Positions 18,599 to 26,661 of a stretch of DNA of 64,000 nt are shown here, one piece after another. Below the pieces are notes generated by a model, which was given only the letters and a program-made list of their open reading frames with translations, did not search any database and was not told the DNA's origin. The translations under genes were made by a program, and so were the position numbers. The stretch comes from Anaerofilum sp. An201 (GTDB lineage Bacteria > Bacillota > Clostridia > Oscillospirales > Ruminococcaceae), in the NCBI RefSeq assembly GCF_002160015.1, contig NZ_NFJT01000016.1:1-64000 (forward strand), in the 5' to 3' direction. The stretch's first letter is position 1, and every line of letters begins with the position of its first letter.

Positions 18599-20778
18599 AT
18601 CGCAGCTTACGCGGGTGCGCGAATCAAAAAGACGCAGAAGGTCGATGTCCCTCGCGCCCTGTATGGGCGCGGGAATCGAAAAGGCGCATCTTGGTATAAA
18701 ATCGTACCTCACGCAGGTGCGTGAATCAAAATATAATCATCACCACCTTTGTTCTGAGTGCGAAGGGACAGCGAACAGAAAAGTGCTGGTCTCTTCGCAC
18801 TTATCTTGACTTGTGTCAATGCAATCCCAAAGTAAAATCGTGTTATCAAAGCATACATGTTGTGCTTTGAGTTGTCGGGTTGCGCAATATATGGAGTCGC
18901 ACCCTGCGCGGGTGCGCGAATCGAAATACACTCCATGCTCTGCTCGATACGCCCTTCATTTGTCGCACCCTGCGCGGGTGCGCGAATCGAAATTGAAATC
19001 TAACCAAGCGGCGATGTCGCGATACATGTCGCACCCTGCGCGGGTGCGCGAATCGAAATCGTGTACGGACGGCCTACCCCAAGGGGCGCAAAGCGTCGCA
19101 CCTCACGCGGGTGCGCGAATCAAAACGCACAAACCTTCACACGGGTAAAGATGCCCCGGGTCGCACTCTGCGCGGGCACGCGAATCAAAACAATGCTTTC
19201 TTCTTTCTGGCTGCTGCTGGAATACGTCGCACCCATGCGGGTGCGCGAATCGAAACATGGTTTAAACCGCACTCCTGTGGATTGTTGATTGTCGCAGGCA
19301 ATTTGCATGCACTCTCCTGATGAATCGTACTTCACGCAGGTGCGCGAATCAAAACAAGCTGAAACATTGTCATGAGCATTACAAGAGAGGTCGCACCTCA
19401 CGCGGGTGCGCGAATCAAAATCGTGGGATTGACGCATTCTTTCATCAGGGCAATCGTCGCACCCTGCGCGGGTGCGCGAATCGGAATCAGGGAGTGGGTG
19501 GATGTACAGGTTGTGCTCTATGCGGGCGCGTGAATCGAAATGCTCCGAGGGTCGCAGAGCCTACGATGACCTGCTGTCGCACCTCACGCGGGTGCGCGAA
19601 TCGAAACGGCAAAAAAACGTGACCGGCCGCAACGGCTGATGGTACATTCTGCGCTGGTGAGCGAATCGAAACCGGGAAGAAGTTTCGGCCCCCTACAATC
19701 AGGGCAGTCGTACCCTGCGCGGGTGCGCGAATCAAAACCTTTGCGTCGGCTGCGCAAGGTGGTTATCTACCCGTCGCACCCTTCGCGGGTGCGCGAATCG
19801 AAATGCAAAAAGGATGAACCCATCAAGCAGTTGAAACGTCGCACCTCACGCGGGTGCGAGAATCGAAATCACCATAAAAAGGCCTCTGTGGCAAAAATCG
19901 CACCCAAACATGGGTGTGGGAATTGAAATCCCGGAAAGTAGGTTATAATAGCTACTCTGGTCTTAGCGCACCTCATACGAGTGCGCGGTGCGCGAATCGA
20001 AATAAATGGAAATACACTGGAAAACAGTCGCGCCCACATGGGTGCGCGAATTGAAATGTCCAATCATTTGCAGATGTAAACGCAGACTACATGCCGCCTC
20101 TGTACGCAGCGTGTGAATTGAAACAGCCACCACATACGACATATTACATTGATGGTGGCATCGTATCTAACGCGGGGTGCGTGAATCAAAACGACAACCA
20201 CACGATGTCCTCCGCGAGCGCACGGCCGCTCCCTGCGCGGGTGCGCGAATCGAAATATCTATTGACTCGCCCCCTCTCTGTGTGCGGGTAGGTCGCACCT
20301 CACGCGGGTGCGCGAATCGAAATAATGTCTCAGTGTGGGCGCTAAGTAATACTTCTATCGCACCCTGCACGGGTTCGTGAATCAAAACGAAGAAATGTTC
20401 TTTTCACTGCATCAGCTGCAGTGCCGTACCTCCCACAGGTGCGCGAATCGAAATGTAGACCCTGCAATTACCCCGGCTTTCCCGGAGAAGGTCGCACCCC
20501 ACTTGGGTGCGCGAATCGAAATCTGGCAAATGCGATTATTTTGGCAATCCAAATGTCGCACCTCACGCTGGTGCGCGAATCAAAACACCTCGGGGTTTTC
20601 TTTCGCTTTGCGTTCGATGGGTCGCACCCTGCACGGGTGCGCGAATCGAAATCCGTAGCGATTGTAGTAGACTTTAATCTCACGGAGTCGCACCCTACGC
20701 GGGTGCGCGAATCGAAATATATCCCAGCATTTCAAGGATGTCCTTGTCGCGCTCCATGCGGAGTGCGTGAATCAAAAT
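18599..20778 (+). CRISPR. Degenerate type I-C-like CRISPR array, about 32 repeats
   Basis: About 32 repeats of 31-33 bases, most separated by spacers near 34 bases. The majority repeat begins GTCGCACCCTGCGCGGGTGC and ends GCGAATCGAAAT, typical of I-C. Nearly every copy carries substitutions (for example at 18651, 19160, 19510, 19897, 20027, 20090, 20746); exact majority copies occur at 18896, 18962 and 19028. Many variants keep the CGCACCC/GGGTGCG stem by paired changes. One copy (about 19965-20003) has an internal duplication. Spacer lengths run from about 22 to 67 bases. Three divergent repeats (18599, 18651, 18701) are separated from the rest by a 164-base non-repeat stretch. No self-matching spacer was noticed by eye; this was not searched. 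Confidence 0.95.
18732..18895 (+). promoter_or_regulatory. Structured non-repeat segment inside the array, possible leader
   Basis: No repeat is found here. Two perfect inverted repeats stand out: AGTGCGAAG (18757) with CTTCGCACT (18793), and TCAAAGCA (18846) with TGCTTTGA (18863). Between them lies a promoter-like TTGTGT, 16 bases, TAAAAT (18811-18838). The first three repeats after it match the majority form exactly, while the three before it are divergent, so this may be the working leader and promoter of the main array. Confidence 0.5.
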
Positions 20779-20820
20779 AGGGCCACCAGTGAAAAGTAAG
20801 GAATCAAGCCGCTGCGCCCT

Positions 20821-20915
20821 CTTTTCTTTCCCCGAAAAGTGCATACAATATTGTTCGAAAGCTGATGCGTGACAAAAACGGCAGGTTTATGCCGCGTATT
20901 GCATTTCGAACAATA
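20821..20915 (+). promoter_or_regulatory. Class B promoter and hairpin leader before the 520-residue surface protein
   Basis: CCCCGAAAAG (20830-20839) lies 14 bases before TACAAT (20844). The leader folds by ATTGTTCGAAA pairing with TTTCGAACAAT (11 bp), enclosing a second stem CGGCA/TGCCG. Confidence 0.65.
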
Positions 20916-20955
20916 AAACCGGTAGCATGCCGGGCACAGAAGGGAAGAAAACCAA

Positions 20956-22518
20956 ATGAAGAATTTCAAACGCGCCATGTCGTGCGCAATGGCTGTGGCT
21001 ATGGCTCTGAGCTGCGCCGCCGTCCCCGCCTTCGCGGCCGAGGACATGACTGAGCCCAATCCGGTTATCGAGGCTCATCCTGATGATGGTATGAGCCCCA
21101 CCAAGGTCGTTACCCCCATCGGTCAGAAGACCTTCTACAAAATCAGCGGCGACCGCGTGATTTACACCGACCGTGATGATGGCACCGGCTGGGAGGCCGT
21201 TCCGTCTCAGTACATCAAGGGCAGTGAGTACAACGTGGGCAACGTTGATTACGGCATTTATGCGACTTCCGATGGCGAAGTACATTTCGTTGCCCTGAGC
21301 GACTGCCACGACGAAGGCAATGGTACTTACACCTGGTATCATGGCACTTCCGACAGCGCCACCGTATCCGAGGATGTGGATAAGGCCACCAATACTGACC
21401 CCACCATGGGGACTCAGTTCTACCTGAACATCGAGAACGGCATCGACCCCGATGGCACCACCGAAGAGGATAAGGTGGAGGCCGGCACCGCCGATGAGCG
21501 CGTGGACTACGAAATCACGGTGGGCACCAAAACCACCTATCAGCTGAACGCCACTGTCCCCATGTACGTGTGTATGTATGGCTTTCGCGGGACCGGCAAC
21601 GTCGTGACCCCTGATTCCGACGCTTACCGGCTGAAGAACATGTCCACCATCAACCGGGCCTCCAGCGCTTCCATTCTGGACATCGTGAAAGTCACCCATA
21701 TGGCGAAGATTTACGATGAGAACCACAGCGACGAGACCCTGTACTCCATCGCCTACGATGAGGAAACCGGTTCCTACACCTACTGGTACAGCAACCCCGC
21801 ATTCACCGCTACCGGCAAGCCCAATGTGGATTGGCAGGAGCCGGAGAACTATCTGGTCATCGAAGATAAGAACATCAACGCCTCCGGCGAGTGCTACGTT
21901 ATCTTCATCGACGGCGAATGGACCTTCAAGGCTGCCGGCGTTCTGGACGACGATGCGTTCCGCGAGACTGTGGATGCCATCGACCCGAGCCATCCTCTGA
22001 GTGCGGACTTCATCCACAACGGCTTCAACTTCGGCAAAGAGTTCAGCGTTGGTGCTGTTTCCAACGAGAGCGAGCAGTCTGTGGACGAGGGCCTGGCCCT
22101 GAAAGTTACCGAGCTCCAGGCTGAGCCTGCTACCTGGCGCCTGAAGCCCGTAAGCACCGGTGTTTCCGCTTTGAAGCGCGGTGAGCTGGCAATGAGCATC
22201 GCCCCCAAGACCGCTATCTCCAATGCTTCCGCTATCGACCTGTCTCAGTGCAGCGGCAAAATGGACATCACCGAAAACGGCTGGTTCCTGGATGCCCCCA
22301 AGACTGTTGAGAAAGACGGTTCTGTGAAGCCCGAGAACGCCACCACCCTTCCCGTAATCACCAAGGCTCAGATGGCCGGCGGCAACGTTAACGATGCTGG
22401 TTGCACCAGTGTTGTTAAGGTGAACTACACTCTGACCCCGGTGTTCCAGACCGGCGACGGCGAGACTTCTACCGATATTGGCAACGTTGTGGAAAGCAAC
22501 CGCGAAGTAGCCGAGTAA
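20956..22518 (+). CDS. Secreted surface protein sharing a domain with the giant protein
   Basis: 520 residues with GAAGGGAAG before the ATG. Signal peptide residues 1-27 (ending PAFA-A). A motif SEDVDKATNTDPTMGTQF (about 139-156) recurs as SEEVDQATNTDPEIGTQF in the small protein at 23354. A second module near residue 195 (ATVPMYVCMYGF) matches the C-terminal domain of the 2,905-residue protein. No C-terminal anchor is visible. These shared modules link this gene, the giant protein and the sortase cluster into one surface system; the exact role is unknown. The gene lies between the array and a solo CRISPR-like repeat, as if inserted near the array's trailing end. Confidence 0.8.
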   Translation: MKNFKRAMSCAMAVAMALSCAAVPAFAAEDMTEPNPVIEAHPDDGMSPTKVVTPIGQKTFYKISGDRVIYTDRDDGTGWEAVPSQYIKGSEYNVGNVDYGIYATSDGEVHFVALSDCHDEGNGTYTWYHGTSDSATVSEDVDKATNTDPTMGTQFYLNIENGIDPDGTTEEDKVEAGTADERVDYEITVGTKTTYQLNATVPMYVCMYGFRGTGNVVTPDSDAYRLKNMSTINRASSASILDIVKVTHMAKIYDENHSDETLYSIAYDEETGSYTYWYSNPAFTATGKPNVDWQEPENYLVIEDKNINASGECYVIFIDGEWTFKAAGVLDDDAFRETVDAIDPSHPLSADFIHNGFNFGKEFSVGAVSNESEQSVDEGLALKVTELQAEPATWRLKPVSTGVSALKRGELAMSIAPKTAISNASAIDLSQCSGKMDITENGWFLDAPKTVEKDGSVKPENATTLPVITKAQMAGGNVNDAGCTSVVKVNYTLTPVFQTGDGETSTDIGNVVESNREVAE

Positions 22519-22540
22519 TCGGCGGTCCGTTCATCAGGAC

Positions 22541-22572
22541 GTCGCGCCCAATATAGGGTGCCAAATCAAAAC
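22541..22572 (+). repeat. Solo CRISPR-like repeat downstream of the array
   Basis: Begins GTCGCGCCCAATATAGGGTG and ends CAAATCAAAAC. It aligns along its whole length with the array repeat and keeps the GCGCCC/GGGTGC stem with one G-U pair. It sits 1.76 kb beyond the last array repeat, between the stop of the surface gene and its terminator. Confidence 0.7.
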
Positions 22573-22591
22573 CCAATAAACGAAACAGCAG

Positions 22592-22627
22592 GCGCCGCCG
22601 GAATCCTGCCGCCGGTGGCGCTTTCTG
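22592..22627 (+). terminator. Terminator after the 520-residue surface gene
   Basis: GCGCCGCCGG pairs with CCGGTGGCGC with a G-T pair in the stem, followed by TTTC. Confidence 0.65.
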
Positions 22628-22643
22628 TTACAGATAAGGGTTT

Positions 22644-22675
22644 CATGCTCGGAAATTTTTCTGAGCGTGTACATA
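22644..22675 (+). promoter_or_regulatory. Leader hairpin with GTACATA box
   Basis: ATGCTCGGAAA pairs with TTTCTGAGCGT and is followed by GTACATA (22669-22675), 70 bases before ATG 22746. No CCCCGAAAAG element is seen upstream. Confidence 0.4.
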
Positions 22676-22745
22676 GCGCGTATGCGTTGTGAGGCAGTTC
22701 TTATTTTTAAGGGCGGCCAATTTAGAAAAGGAGAGATATACGATT

Positions 22746-23324
22746 ATGGACGAACAGAATCAGAACACCCTGGTTGTGGAAACCGAGAACGGGACCGCAC
22801 CGAAGCCCAAGAAGAAGCGCAAGAAAATTCTGATTATCATTTCAGTCATCGTTTTGGCGCTGATGGTGGGAATCGGCGGTGTTTATGTGTATCAGTACAC
22901 GCACCCGAGCGATGCGGTCCAGTTTGAGGAGCAAATCAAAGCAAAACTGGGACAGCTGGAGGACAAGAGCAACGAGGAAAAGCTGGCGGCCTTGAACGAA
23001 ATCGTTCAGGAGGGCGAGCTGAAAATCTCTATCAATGCGAGTCCTGTGTTTGCGACCGGAGATTCCGAGGGCGACCTCAGAATCGAAAACCATCCCAACA
23101 ACCTGTACGAGCAGCGTGTTGTAATTACATTGGATGATACCGGCGAGGAGATTTACCATTCTGGCCCCATGCCCATCAATTCCAACATCTACTCGGACAA
23201 ACTCGAAGTTGACCTCGATGCGGGCGAGTATAAAGCGACCGCACTGTTTACGGCATATGACCCTGAAACTGACATCGAGGTCGGACAGGCATCCGCTAAC
23301 ATCACGATTACTGTCCTTGGCTAA
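22746..23324 (+). CDS. Membrane-anchored extracytoplasmic protein
   Basis: 192 residues; AAAAGGAGAG precedes ATG 22746, while an upstream in-frame ATG at 22689 has no ribosome site. Layout: a short acidic cytoplasmic segment, a Lys-rich stretch (PKPKKKRKK), one membrane helix (about 28-50) and an extracellular domain of about 130 residues rich in beta-prone sequence (ending SANITITVLG). No catalytic motif. It is 29 bases before the sortase substrate gene and likely in its operon. A role in surface assembly is inferred from position only. Confidence 0.75.
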   Translation: MDEQNQNTLVVETENGTAPKPKKKRKKILIIISVIVLALMVGIGGVYVYQYTHPSDAVQFEEQIKAKLGQLEDKSNEEKLAALNEIVQEGELKISINASPVFATGDSEGDLRIENHPNNLYEQRVVITLDDTGEEIYHSGPMPINSNIYSDKLEVDLDAGEYKATALFTAYDPETDIEVGQASANITITVLG

Positions 23325-23353
23325 TTTTTCGATGTAGACAGGGGGTGAAAACT

Positions 23354-23707
23354 ATGGCATTGCGAAAAAAACGGCTTGCCGGCATCGTCCTTGCGGTCGC
23401 ACTGACCGTCTCTTGCGCAGTGGTCCCTGCATTTGCAGAAGAACTGCCGATTGACAAAGCGACACCTGACGAGGCTACTGTGTCGGAAGAAGTGGACCAG
23501 GCCACCAACACGGACCCGGAAATTGGGACCCAGTTCTTTATGTACATCCCACCGGATATCGTAGAACAGGATATTCCCAAGATGGGCGACGAGGGAGTTC
23601 CCACTTCCACTCTGGTTCTCGCTGCGCTTGCAACTGGGGCTGGATTCCTCACCGTCTCCAAATACGCTTTTGCGGACCGGCGCGGACATGCAAAAGCTGT
23701 TTCGTAA
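23354..23707 (+). CDS. Small sortase-substrate-like surface protein
   Basis: 117 residues from ATG 23354 after GGGGGTGA. Signal peptide to about residue 27 (VVPAFA-EEL). The mature part carries SEEVDQATNTDPEIGTQF, shared with the 520-residue protein. The C terminus resembles a cell-wall sorting signal: IPKMGDEG (an LPxTG-like variant), a hydrophobic stretch (STLVLAALATGAGFLTV) and a basic tail. The downstream sortase overlaps it by 20 bases, so it is the likely substrate. Its small size suggests an anchor or pilus-base subunit. Confidence 0.75.
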   Translation: MALRKKRLAGIVLAVALTVSCAVVPAFAEELPIDKATPDEATVSEEVDQATNTDPEIGTQFFMYIPPDIVEQDIPKMGDEGVPTSTLVLAALATGAGFLTVSKYAFADRRGHAKAVS

Positions 23708-24512
23708 CGTATGCAAAGTCCTCAGCGTTTTTCTGCTCATTGTGTTCCTCGGTTTCAGCGCGGCAGCCGGGACAAGGCTCTATGATACATGGAAAACGCG
23801 CCACACAGTAAACCAGCTGTCGGAACTTCGGTTGATGGCCCAGGAAGAAAAGGACTGGTCAAAGGGCATGCTCGCCATCAATCCAGATTACGTCGGCTGG
23901 CTTACTGTATATGGAACAACAGCGGATGGCCCTGTGGTGCAGGGCGAAGATAATAACGAATATCTTCGAACCGATATCTACGGAGAACACGCTACGGCTG
24001 GGACATTGTTTATGGATTCCATCGTGGATATGGACTCTGGCGGCAATTTGATTATCTATGGACATCATATGCGGGACGACACCATGTTTGGTGAATTCGA
24101 TAAATACCGCAATAAGGAGTTCATGGAGGAAAACAATATTGTTCGGTGGGAGGACAAGACCGGAACACACATTTTCCGCCTGTTTGGCGCGATGATTATT
24201 TCCGGCTCATCCACGGACACGGATTATGTCAATCTCCAGCAATGGGCAAATAAGCCTGGGGCGCAAGAGACCCGTTCGATGCTGCAAATTTTAAAAGAGA
24301 AGTGCTTTCTTTATCAAGATGATTTGTTTCGGGACCCGAACGGACGGTATCTTTTCCTCGTTACCTGTGACGAACGTTTTTGGAACGGACGAATCGTTCT
24401 AATCGGCGAAGAACTGGACGGTGACAGCACCACCCTCGTCCCCAAAGATACCGAAACACATGAGACAACCCAGTCTTCTCAACCCTCTGAGTCCGCCGAG
24501 AAAGCAAAATAA
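23688..24512 (+). CDS. Class B sortase
   Basis: 274 residues, start ATG 23688 inside the end of the substrate gene. One N-terminal membrane helix (about 8-30) places the catalytic domain outside. Sortase residues are in order: His in IIYGHHM (about 124), Cys in LVTCDER (about 226) and Arg in NGRIVLIG (about 234). The loop between His and Cys fits class B. It should cut the IPKMGD-type signal of its neighbour and transfer it to the wall or to another subunit. The C-terminal 30 residues are a Thr/Ser/Glu-rich tail. Confidence 0.9.
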   Translation: MQKLFRNVCKVLSVFLLIVFLGFSAAAGTRLYDTWKTRHTVNQLSELRLMAQEEKDWSKGMLAINPDYVGWLTVYGTTADGPVVQGEDNNEYLRTDIYGEHATAGTLFMDSIVDMDSGGNLIIYGHHMRDDTMFGEFDKYRNKEFMEENNIVRWEDKTGTHIFRLFGAMIISGSSTDTDYVNLQQWANKPGAQETRSMLQILKEKCFLYQDDLFRDPNGRYLFLVTCDERFWNGRIVLIGEELDGDSTTLVPKDTETHETTQSSQPSESAEKAK

Positions 24513-24533
24513 TTTCCTTGAAAACATAAAACG

Positions 24534-24563
24534 ACGGCCTCAGCTTTCGCTGGGGCCGTTTCT
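24534..24563 (+). terminator. Terminator of the sortase operon
   Basis: ACGGCCTCAGC pairs with GCTGGGGCCGT around TTTC, then TTTC. Confidence 0.75.
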
Positions 24564-24587
24564 TAAAACGAAAGGTTAGGTTTTATT

Positions 24588-25265
24588 ATGAAAAAGAACA
24601 TCGTAGTCGCTGCTGTGGCTCTGTGTGCCATTGTGGTTGTTTGTGGCGTCGCGTATGTGGGCGGCAGTTTCTTCTCCAACCCGAACGGTGTCAAATCTGA
24701 GTCCTCTTCTGTGGACCCGATGGATGGAGCAAACCCTGGTGCCTCTATGAAGAATGTGTCTCTGGACGAAAGCGAGATGCAGAAAGCGTTGGAAAATCTG
24801 GCGACTGAGCTGGATAAGTCCAATGGAGCTGACGGCGTAGAACTCCGCGTGAACGAGGATGGGTGCTGTATGGTAACGGTCTCCGCAGAAGATGGTACTG
24901 AAAACGAACTGAATTCCGCCGATTCGGTCAAGGCGCTGTTCGAACTGTATCTGACCGGTGGGTTCTTGGATGAAAAAGGGAATGTAACGGGTGCCATCGT
25001 AGTTCCCGAAGATGAAATCGCTGAACCGACGCCCACTCCCAACCCCAATAGTGCATCCGCCGAGGACATCATTGCTCGGAACGAGCTGGATGGCGAAGAC
25101 ACCATGATTGCTGGCTTCCCTGGCGAGGGAATGCTGGATGCAGGAGCACATGAGCCGTCCAGTGAGGGTACATCGTCCAATGTGACCGGAACCGCTGACA
25201 GTGTTATCCAGAACGAGGTAGTTGAAAATGGCGCGGAGATTTCCGCACCGGAGAACGGAGGTTAA
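24588..25265 (+). CDS. Membrane-anchored acidic surface protein
   Basis: 225 residues. An N-terminal hydrophobic segment (about 5-28) serves as signal or anchor. The rest is acidic and Ser/Pro-rich, with one compact part (about 60-130, GVELRVNEDGCCMVTVSAED) that may fold. No lipobox in the usual place. It follows the sortase terminator and starts a run of overlapping membrane-protein genes. Function unknown. Confidence 0.7.
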   Translation: MKKNIVVAAVALCAIVVVCGVAYVGGSFFSNPNGVKSESSSVDPMDGANPGASMKNVSLDESEMQKALENLATELDKSNGADGVELRVNEDGCCMVTVSAEDGTENELNSADSVKALFELYLTGGFLDEKGNVTGAIVVPEDEIAEPTPTPNPNSASAEDIIARNELDGEDTMIAGFPGEGMLDAGAHEPSSEGTSSNVTGTADSVIQNEVVENGAEISAPENGG

Positions 25266-25268
25266 GTC

Positions 25269-25400
25269 ATGGAAATTCTGATTTTCTTTCTCGGCGCCGG
25301 ATTCGGAGCCGCATTGGGTATCTTTATGCTTGCTCTTGTCTCCGTGAACGATGCCCGCCGTCCAGCTTCTCACAAAAAGACGGAGAGTGCTGGTGATTAA
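25269..25400 (+). CDS. 43-residue single-helix membrane protein (DUF3789-like)
   Basis: A short ORF four bases after the previous stop: MEILIFFLGAGFGAALGIFM, a hydrophobic helix, then a basic/polar tail ending KKTESAGD. Length and layout resemble the DUF3789 family of small membrane proteins in Firmicutes conjugative elements and phages. The TraX-like gene overlaps its end by eight bases, so translation is probably coupled. Family assignment is by appearance only. Confidence 0.6.
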   Translation: MEILIFFLGAGFGAALGIFMLALVSVNDARRPASHKKTESAGD

Positions 25401-26088
25401 GCCACGATTTTCTCAGGCGGAACTAAAATTGGCTGCCGTCGTTGGTATGACTCTGAATCATACAGCAGGAATCCTTCTGGCGAATGGAACTATTCGGGAA
25501 ATCATGCTGCTGGCAGGGGGTATCTCGATGCCCCTTTTTGCCCGCTTCATTTCGGATGGATTCGAGTATACAAGGGATAGGGGAAAATACGCATTCCGAC
25601 TTGGAGTCTCGGCGGTCATTTCCCATTTTGCCTTTTCGTTCGCTTTCGGAACGCCATATCTGATATCGAGTGCAATCTTTACACTTCTTCTTGCGTTCTT
25701 TGCCCTCTGTGTGATTCATATGGAGAGCGTTCCCAAATCAATAAGAGGGCTCATGCTCTTCTATATTCTCATCTGCTCTTTGATAGGCGATTGGGGATGG
25801 TGCGCGGTCCTATGGGCGATTCTTTTTGACCTCCTCAAGAACCGGCCTGAGAGTCAATTCTTGATGATAACGGCATTTGTTCTGATAGGCGTAGCGTACG
25901 TTATTTTTATGTTCGGATTAACGGGAACGATAGCTATTCGAAATTTTGGATTCCTTTTGGCGATTCCGCTGCTGCTGGCATACAGCGGGAAACAGGGAAG
26001 GCAGCCGAGGGCCCTCCGGTCCTGCTTATATCTTTATTATCCGGCACACTTATTTGTGCTGGGAATCATCAAGGATGTGATTGTGTGA
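25393..26088 (+). CDS. TraX-like polytopic membrane protein
   Basis: 231 residues from GTG 25393 (GGAG upstream). Six to eight hydrophobic helices and a first-helix motif VGMTLNHTAGILL, comparable to the DHIG region of TraX, an inner-membrane acetyltransferase that acetylates F pilin. In Firmicutes elements TraX homologues are common and may modify surface molecules. It overlaps its neighbours by 8 and 4 bases. The substrate here is unknown. Confidence 0.7.
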   Translation: MIKPRFSQAELKLAAVVGMTLNHTAGILLANGTIREIMLLAGGISMPLFARFISDGFEYTRDRGKYAFRLGVSAVISHFAFSFAFGTPYLISSAIFTLLLAFFALCVIHMESVPKSIRGLMLFYILICSLIGDWGWCAVLWAILFDLLKNRPESQFLMITAFVLIGVAYVIFMFGLTGTIAIRNFGFLLAIPLLLAYSGKQGRQPRALRSCLYLYYPAHLFVLGIIKDVIV

Positions 26089-26537
26089 AAAAGTTTGTGT
26101 CGTGGTTTAACGGTTTGCCCCGAAAAACTCAGGCCATATCTGGATTCATCGTCATCCTGGCCCTCTGCGGACTATCTATTGGGACGGCGATTTTGCAAAT
26201 CCAGCGGACGAAAAACGACGAATATCCTCCTGCGCCCGCTATCTCGCAAAGTGCCGATTCGGAACAGTTCGTTCCGACGCCAGAGAGTGCCGCGAATGCT
26301 GATGAGAGCCAACACTTTGAGTCGGCTCTGTCCGAAACTGCTGTGCCGGATGGAATCGAAGACCGAATGGCCGAATGGTTGGCCGAAGCGGATGAGCCAA
26401 ACGACCTGATGGAAAACGAGGATTTTGTGGACTTTATGCTAAATGACGTCGGTATGTCTGAAGAGGAGCTGCGGGAGAATATAGCCGAAGCGCAGTCCGA
26501 GGTCGAAGCTGCCCGGGCAGAAGCTGCGAAGAGCTAA
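26085..26537 (+). CDS. Membrane protein with acidic exterior domain
   Basis: 150 residues, GTG start overlapping the TraX-like stop by four bases. One membrane helix (about 17-38), then a long acidic, probably helical, outside part ending EVEAARAEAAKS. No known motif. Last gene of the surface/membrane run. Confidence 0.65.
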   Translation: MKKFVSWFNGLPRKTQAISGFIVILALCGLSIGTAILQIQRTKNDEYPPAPAISQSADSEQFVPTPESAANADESQHFESALSETAVPDGIEDRMAEWLAEADEPNDLMENEDFVDFMLNDVGMSEEELRENIAEAQSEVEAARAEAAKS

Positions 26538-26543
26538 CGCTCG

Positions 26544-26641
26544 CCCCGAAAAACAGGGTATAATGTCATCATCAAAGAATCAAATGCGGATGCTGTGTCA
26601 CGAAAGTGGTGCGCATCCGCATTTTTCTTTGAAAGTACATA
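26544..26641 (+). promoter_or_regulatory. Class B promoter with long hairpin leader (ligase operon)
   Basis: CCCCGAAAAA (26544) lies 15 bases before TATAAT (26559-26564). The leader pairs TCAAAGAA with TTCTTTGA and ATGCGGAT (26584) with ATCCGCAT (26615), with an inner CAC-GAAA-GTG hairpin. GTACATA follows at 26635, then AGGAGG. Confidence 0.75.
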
Positions 26642-26661
26642 ATTTTAGGAGGATTTGTAAA

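Noticed and set aside
18582-20780. Many short ORFs across the array with repeated VRESK, RGCANQN or FDSRT words
   Set aside because: These are translations of the CRISPR repeats in different frames.
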